Assembly (NCBI GenBank): GCA_026400305.1
Contig: JAPLPI010000082.1
Coordinates: 1 to 5,249 of the forward strand
Length of the DNA stretch: 5,249 bases
From: Alphaproteobacteria bacterium
Lineage (GTDB): Bacteria; Pseudomonadota; Alphaproteobacteria; Micropepsales; Micropepsaceae
Direction of reading: 5' to 3'
Shown: positions 1 through 5,249 of the stretch, piece by piece
Numbering within the stretch: the stretch's first letter is position 1
How the letters are laid out: each line of letters opens with the position of its first letter
The notes under the pieces: model-generated
The model's input: the letters and a program-made list of their open reading frames with translations, nothing else
What the model was told of the DNA's origin: nothing
Database searches by the model: none
Program-made: the position numbers and the translations under genes

Positions 1-669
1 GGTGAACAGCAGCGGCGCGGTTTCGCCGGAGATACGGGCGACCGCCAGCAATATGCCGGTGATGATGCCGGCGCGGGCGGCCTTCCAGGTCACCAGCTTG
101 ATGACGAAATTCTGCGGCGCGCCCAGAGCGCTGGCCGCTTCGCGCAGGCCGTTGGGCACCAGCAGCAGCATGTTCTCGGTGGTGCGCACCACCACCGGGA
201 TGACGATCACGGCCAGAGCGGCGGTGCCAGCCCAACCGGAGAAATGGCCCATGCGCACGACCACCAGTTCATAGACGAATAGGCCGATGACAATGGACGG
301 TGCTGACAGTAGGATGTCGTTGACGAAGCGCACCACAAAAGCGAGCCGGCCGTAACGGGCATATTCTGCGAGGTAGGTGCCAGCGAACAACCCGATGGGC
401 GTTCCGACCAGTACCGCGATCATGTTCATCAGGATGCTGCCGCCGATAGCGTTGGCAAGGCCACCCTTGCTGCCCGGCGGCGGCGTGATTTCGGTGAATA
501 GGGTCGGCGACAGCGCCCCGACGCCGTCCACCAGAAGGCCGCCCAGGATGAAGGTCAGCCACACTAGGCCGAAGATCGCCGCGCAGGTGGACAGCACGAT
601 GAACACCGTATTGGCCAGACGGCGGCGAAAATACAGCATTTGCGTGATGCGCGACGCGGCGACAGTCAT
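1..669 (-). CDS. pstA: Phosphate ABC transporter permease PstA (C-terminus beyond window)
   Basis: One of the two inner-membrane subunits of the high-affinity phosphate importer (PstS binding protein, PstC/PstA channel, PstB ATPase). The minus-strand frame is open for all 223 codons from ATG at 669-667 to the window edge. Residues about 20-45 form the first membrane helix. A periplasmic stretch with [12 protein letters not shown] (about 59-70) follows, then the permease core with further helices. The EAA coupling loop (REAASALGA, about 176-184), which contacts PstB, and the family signature [12 protein letters not shown] (about 212-223) are both clear. The family usually runs to about 280-300 residues, so some 60-70 C-terminal residues are outside. 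The start is supported by AAGGGGAAG (681-673), six bases before ATG and inside the last pstC codons. The ATG directly follows the pstC stop, so the two genes are one operon and probably translationally coupled. pstB and phoU probably follow beyond the window (inference). Confidence 0.97.
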   Translation of the reverse strand, partial: MTVAASRITQMLYFRRRLANTVFIVLSTCAAIFGLVWLTFILGGLLVDGVGALSPTLFTEITPPPGSKGGLANAIGGSILMNMIAVLVGTPIGLFAGTYLAEYARYGRLAFVVRFVNDILLSAPSIVIGLFVYELVVVRMGHFSGWAGTAALAVIVIPVVVRTTENMLLLVPNGLREAASALGAPQNFVIKLVTWKAARAGIITGILLAVARISGETAPLLFT

Positions 670-1653
670 TTACTTCCCCTTGCCCTTTTCTATCTGACTC
701 AGCATCAGCTGGGCGCAGGCCAGAACGATGAAGGTGATGACAAAAAGAAGAAGTCCCAACTCGATCAGCGCGGAGCGATACAGGTCCCCGGTCGCTTCGG
801 TGAATTCGTTAGCGATACTGGCCGAGATGGAGGTACCCGGCGCGAACAGGGATGGCGCAATCTTGTGGGCGTTGCCGATCACGAAGGTAACGGCCATGGT
901 TTCGCCTAGGGCGCGGCCCAGCGCCAGCATGGCGCCGCCCACCACGCCGGTCTGGCAGAAGGGCAGGCAGACTTTCCACATTACTTCCCAGCTGGTGGCG
1001 CCCAGGCCATAGGACGCTTCCTTCAACACGCTGGGTACAGTTTCCAGCACGTCGCGGGTAACCGCCGAGATGAAGGGCAGAATCATTATCGACAGGATCA
1101 GGCCAGCGGTGAAGATGCCGACGCCGAAGGTCACGCCACCGAACAGGGTGCCCAGCACCGGTATGTCGGCGACCGCGGTGGCGACCGGTTCCTGCACATG
1201 CAGCTGGAACCAGGGCGCGAAGACGAAGAAGCCCCAGATGCCATAGATGATGGAGGGGATGCCGGCCAACAGTTCGACCGCGATGCCGATCGGGCTGCGT
1301 AGCATACGCGGGCAAAGGTCGGTGAGGAAAATGGCGATGCCGATGCCCACCGGCATGGCGATGACCATGGCGATGATGCTGGTGACCAGGGTGCCATAGA
1401 TGGGCGCCAGCGCGCCGAAGCGTTCGCGGGTCGGGCTCCAGGCTTCGGTGGTGATGAAGCTGAAGCCGAATTCCTTGAAGGCCGGCATGGATCCAAAGAC
1501 CAGCGAGGTGATGACCCCGGCGAAGATTGCCAGCACGGCCAGCGCCGCGGCCAACGCCATCATGCGGAAGCGAAAGTCCCCCGCACCTGCCTTGCGCGCG
1601 GTTTCGACACTGGCGGTAAGGGCGGACGGTTCGCTCAAGCTGATATCTGTCAA
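670..1653 (-). CDS. pstC: Phosphate ABC transporter permease PstC
   Basis: Partner channel subunit to PstA in the phosphate importer. From the TTG at 1653 it is 327 residues, normal for the family. A short cytoplasmic lead (TDISLSEPS) precedes helix 1 (about 31-56). Next come the periplasmic SFITTEAWSPTRERFGALAPIYGT segment (shown here as SFITTEAWSPTRERF then GALAPIYGT), helices around MVIAMPVGIGIAIFL and the conserved ELLAGIPSIIYGIWG motif. The EAA loop is KEASYGLGATSWEV at about 211, followed by LGRALGETMAV and a last helix before the lysine-rich tail. The frame is open upstream to an ATG at 1764, but those extra 37 residues (PAPSQKRCKTVMFVVW) do not look like PstC and would overlay the candidate Pho box. 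TTG at 1653 follows a modest GGGG seven bases upstream. An ATG at 1713 is an alternative start without a Shine-Dalgarno. Identity is sure; the exact start is not. Confidence 0.95.
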   Translation of the reverse strand: MTDISLSEPSALTASVETARKAGAGDFRFRMMALAAALAVLAIFAGVITSLVFGSMPAFKEFGFSFITTEAWSPTRERFGALAPIYGTLVTSIIAMVIAMPVGIGIAIFLTDLCPRMLRSPIGIAVELLAGIPSIIYGIWGFFVFAPWFQLHVQEPVATAVADIPVLGTLFGGVTFGVGIFTAGLILSIMILPFISAVTRDVLETVPSVLKEASYGLGATSWEVMWKVCLPFCQTGVVGGAMLALGRALGETMAVTFVIGNAHKIAPSLFAPGTSISASIANEFTEATGDLYRSALIELGLLLFVITFIVLACAQLMLSQIEKGKGK

Positions 1654-1711
1654 AAAACGGCCCCGGGAAGTCGTAATCGGGCGCAATTCACACCCGGCCC
1701 ACACCACGAAC

Positions 1712-1740
1712 ATCACAGTCTTGCAACGCTTTTGTGACGG
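1712..1740 (-). promoter_or_regulatory. Candidate PhoB (Pho) box upstream of pstC
   Basis: On the minus strand, 1740 to 1712 reads CCGTCAC-AAAA-GCGTTGC-AAGA-CTGTGAT, i.e. three heptamers at 11-bp period with A-rich 4-bp spacers. The known PhoB site is built from CTGTCAT-like heptamers with A/T-rich 4-bp spacers. The first heptamer matches 5/7, the third 6/7 and the middle one only 2/7. It ends about 60 bp before the TTG start of pstC, a sensible place for phosphate-starvation control. I see no convincing -10 element directly downstream, so this is a candidate site only. Confidence 0.5.
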
Positions 1741-1780
1741 TGCCGGAATTATGCCACAAGCCATTGTTTTAGCGATATTT

Positions 1781-1794
1781 TCTGATTTATCAGA
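1781..1794. repeat. Short perfect inverted repeat in the divergent intergenic region
   Basis: TCTGAT-TT-ATCAGA: two 6-bp arms around a 2-bp centre, roughly midway between the pstC start and the kinase start. It lies in the most AT-rich part of the intergenic region, so it could be an operator for a dimeric regulator. No known regulator site is recognised, and a palindrome of this size can arise by chance. Confidence 0.3.
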
Positions 1795-1860
1795 TCCTGT
1801 CGCCCACCGCCCGTCCGGGTTAACAAAACATCCGGGACTTTAAGCGTTTCTGAAGGTAAC

Positions 1861-1866
1861 GGAGGG
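1861..1866 (+). promoter_or_regulatory. Shine-Dalgarno GGAGGG fixing the original kinase start
   Basis: GGAGGG sits six bases before GTG at 1873-1875, an ideal ribosome binding site and spacing. It marks the original start of the kinase gene even though that frame now closes at TGA 1963-1965. The TTG at 1938, in the frame of the rest of the protein, has no comparable site. Confidence 0.6.
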
Positions 1867-1877
1867 CACATTGTGCC
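1865..1877 (+). repeat. Inverted repeat over the kinase ribosome binding site and GTG start
   Basis: GGCACA-T-TGTGCC is a perfect 6-bp inverted repeat with a one-base centre. In RNA it could fold as GGCAC-ATT-GTGCC, a 5-bp stem with a 3-base loop, pairing part of the Shine-Dalgarno and the GTG start codon. It might lower initiation or be a DNA operator; either role is inference. Confidence 0.3.
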
Positions 1878-1937
1878 TGAGAAACCCAGCAATAAGGCCG
1901 TATCCGAAGGTGTTGGCGCGGATCATACGCATCGTTT

Positions 1938-2435
1938 TTGGCGGCGTTGGCTAATGTTGTGCTGACAGGTCAGCTGACCCTGATCTCGCCCGCCAGTTTC
2001 GGCGCGCTGCTGGCCGTGGCGCTGGCCTTTATACTCAACACGCTTTTGACCGCGCGCGAACGCGGCGAGACCCTGTCGCGCCATGCGTCGCAGCTCAAAA
2101 CCATCGCCGGGCGCTTAGAAGCCTCGCTCAAGAATGCCGCTACCATCAATGCGCGCCTTAACCAGAGCAAGGCGCGCTACAAGGGCCTGGTGGACGCGCA
2201 GGACGACGCCATCTTCCGCCCCGACAGCGCCAGCCGCCTGACCTACGGAAACGATGCCTTCTTCAAATTGTTCGGGATCAATTCGGCGCGCGCGAACGGC
2301 TATCCCTTCGCGACCGAGCCGCTTCCGGAAAGCCGCGCGCCCCTGTTCGGCAGCTTTCTGGAGGCGGGCCGCAACCGCGCCCGCTATGACCAACATGTGA
2401 AGACCACCAACGGCTATCACTGGATCGCCTGGTAA
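1938..2435 (+). CDS. N-terminal fragment of the broken kinase: membrane segment and most of PAS
   Basis: This is the open stretch before the ochre stop, part of the pseudogene 1873-4088. The TTG at 1938 is only the first possible start in this frame and lacks a Shine-Dalgarno. It codes a hydrophobic segment ([17 protein letters not shown]), an arginine/lysine-rich helical linker (about 2052-2170) and a PAS domain starting near [15 protein letters not shown]. The stop falls after GYHWIAW, in the last part of the PAS sheet, so a product ending here would have an incomplete sensor and no catalytic part. It is probably not an independent functional protein. Confidence 0.4.
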   Translation: MAALANVVLTGQLTLISPASFGALLAVALAFILNTLLTARERGETLSRHASQLKTIAGRLEASLKNAATINARLNQSKARYKGLVDAQDDAIFRPDSASRLTYGNDAFFKLFGINSARANGYPFATEPLPESRAPLFGSFLEAGRNRARYDQHVKTTNGYHWIAW

Positions 2436-2444
2436 GATTTCGCG

Positions 2445-4084
<1,640 letters not shown>

Positions 4085-4088
<4 letters not shown>

Positions 4089-5249
4089 CCGCTTTGGGGG
4101 CGTCGGCGCGCAAGCGCCATACATTCAAGGATTATCTCAGTCCGCGCGTGCTGGTGATGCTGGCTCTGGGCTTTTCGTCAGGTTTGCCCTTCCTGCTTGT
4201 GGGTAACACGTTCGGCTTCTGGCTGCGCGATGAGGGCACTACCCTCAAGGCCATCGGATTCATTTCCTGGGTCGGCATCGCCTATTCCCTGCAGTTTGCC
4301 TGGGCGCCGCTGCTTGACCGCGTGCCCACGCTCAAGTTCTTGGGCCAGCGGCGGGGCTGGATGGTGCTGTCCCAGGTGCTCACGGCGGTCGGTCTCATCG
4401 CCATGGCGATGGTGGGGACCAGTCACGGCCTGACAGTGCTAGGGGCTTGCGCCCTGCTGGTCGCGTTCGCGTCGGCCACCCAGGACATCGCCATATCGGC
4501 CTGGCGGATCGAGATCGCGAAAAGCCCGGACGAGCTGGGACTCCTCACCTCCGCCAACACCATCGGCTATCGCGTGGCGCTGCTCTGCACCGACTCCCTT
4601 ATCCTAGTGTCAGCCCAGCATCTGGGCTGGCCCCTGTCCTACACCATCTGCGGCGTGGCGATGGGTATTGGCCTGATCGCCAGCCTGATTGCGCGAGAAC
4701 CGGAACGCGCCGAAGCGGTGATAGCGCAGAAGGAAAAGGAAAAGCCGCTCTGGACGCCGCGCGGCTTTTTCGACGCCGTGGCGGGGCCCTTCATCATCTT
4801 CTTCAAGACCCATGGCGCGGCAGCCTTGCTGATGCTGCTGGCGATCAGCCTGTACCGGCTGCCCGACTTTGTGCGCGGGCCCATGCTGAACCCGTTTTAC
4901 CATGACATGGGCCTGAGCAAGGACATGATCGGGGCGGTGCGGGCGACCGTCGGCATCGCCTCCATCTTCGCCGGCGTGGCGGCGGGCGGGCTCCTCTCAC
5001 TGCGGCTGGGTTATATGCGCGCGCTCATTCTGGGCGGACTGCTTCAGGGGCTTGGGATTGCCGCCTTTGCCCTGATGACCCTGACCGGATCGGACGTGGC
5101 GGCCTTTTCGGCGGTCATGGCCTTTGACGACTTCGCCATCAGCGTGGCGGGCGTGACCCTGGTCGCCTACATGTCCAGCCTGACCAGCCTGGGCTATACC
5201 GCAACGCAATACGCGTTGTTGTCCTCGACCTATGCCCTAGCGGGAAAAT
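4085..5249 (+). CDS. AmpG-family MFS permease (C-terminus beyond window)
   Basis: An inner-membrane permease of the AmpG branch of the major facilitator superfamily. Characterised AmpG imports GlcNAc-anhydromuropeptides for cell-wall recycling; the substrate here is inferred. The frame is open for 388 codons from ATG 4085 to the edge. After a basic lead ([14 protein letters not shown]) come the family stretch [20 protein letters not shown] (about 26-45), [18 protein letters not shown] (cytoplasmic-loop Asp-Arg) and [14 protein letters not shown] (about 131-144). A charged central loop (about 203-235, EKEKEKP-like) and [20 protein letters not shown] follow, a hallmark of the family. AmpG proteins usually have 420-550 residues, so the end is missing. 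Position 138 is Ser where relatives usually have Asp (QDIxxDAxR). ATG overlaps the kinase stop as ATGA. The nearest GGAG (4061-4064) is too far away, suggesting translational coupling. Confidence 0.9.

Noticed and set aside
1651..1670. GC block followed by T6 on the minus strand as a terminator
   Set aside because: No real stem-loop; CCCGGG is only self-complementary without a loop, and it lies at the pstC start.
670..1764. Longer pstC starting at ATG 1764
   Set aside because: The extra 37 residues do not resemble PstC, there is no Shine-Dalgarno, and it would cover the candidate Pho box; TTG 1653 preferred, though not proven.
1797..1814. Plus-strand CTGTCGC resembling a Pho half-site for the kinase
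   Set aside because: The next heptamer at 11-bp spacing matches only 3/7 and the spacer is not A/T-rich.
1400..1843. Plus-strand open frame spanning the pstC start and intergenic region
   Set aside because: Shadow of pstC extended by chance; no Shine-Dalgarno and no protein-like composition.
1819..1846. Sigma-70-like promoter for the kinase (TTAACA with TTTAAG or TAAGCG)
   Set aside because: Spacing of 13-15 bp and weak -10 match; not supportable.
1930..1965. Programmed -1 frameshift as the normal expression mode of the kinase
   Set aside because: No canonical X-XXY-YYZ heptamer in register and no evident downstream structure; with two other lesions in the gene, simple decay is the better explanation.
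2433..2435. Stop-codon recoding (TAA read as sense)
   Set aside because: TAA ends pstC in the same window and no recoding signal is visible.

Overview
The window looks like chromosomal DNA from a GC-rich proteobacterium, most likely an alphaproteobacterium. The basis is the high GC, the style of the hybrid kinase and the AmpG-type permease; the finer lineage is not determined. It has two divergent transcription units separated by about 220 bp.

Left arm, minus strand: pstC (1653 to 670) is followed with no spacer by pstA (669 to beyond position 1). These are the two membrane subunits of the high-affinity phosphate ABC importer. The PstA start lies directly after the PstC stop, and its Shine-Dalgarno sits in the last PstC codons. 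The pstC start was moved to a TTG at 1653. Upstream of it, at 1712-1740, are three heptamers 11 bp apart with A-rich spacers that resemble a PhoB (Pho) box.

Right arm, plus strand: a hybrid sensor histidine kinase (1873-4088) is present in broken form. It reads as N-terminal region, transmembrane segment, PAS, HisKA, HATPase_c, a receiver-like domain without the acidic pair, a Pro/Glu-rich linker and a C-terminal receiver. Three separate lesions are visible. There is a -1 frame break near a T5 run (about 1935-1939), an in-frame ochre stop in the PAS domain (2433-2435), and a receiver that jumps from the phospho-acceptor loop straight to the Lys-Pro loop, lacking roughly 40 residues. The kinase core itself keeps all its motifs. 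Downstream, overlapping the kinase stop by ATGA, is an AmpG-family MFS permease (4085 to beyond 5249), probably for muropeptides or a related solute.

The pst genes are ordinary phosphate-uptake genes. The most notable content is the decaying kinase, the short-repeat signature of its receiver deletion, and its coupling to the downstream permease. I see no mobile element, CRISPR array, tRNA or rRNA, and no evidence for a new defence or biosynthetic system.
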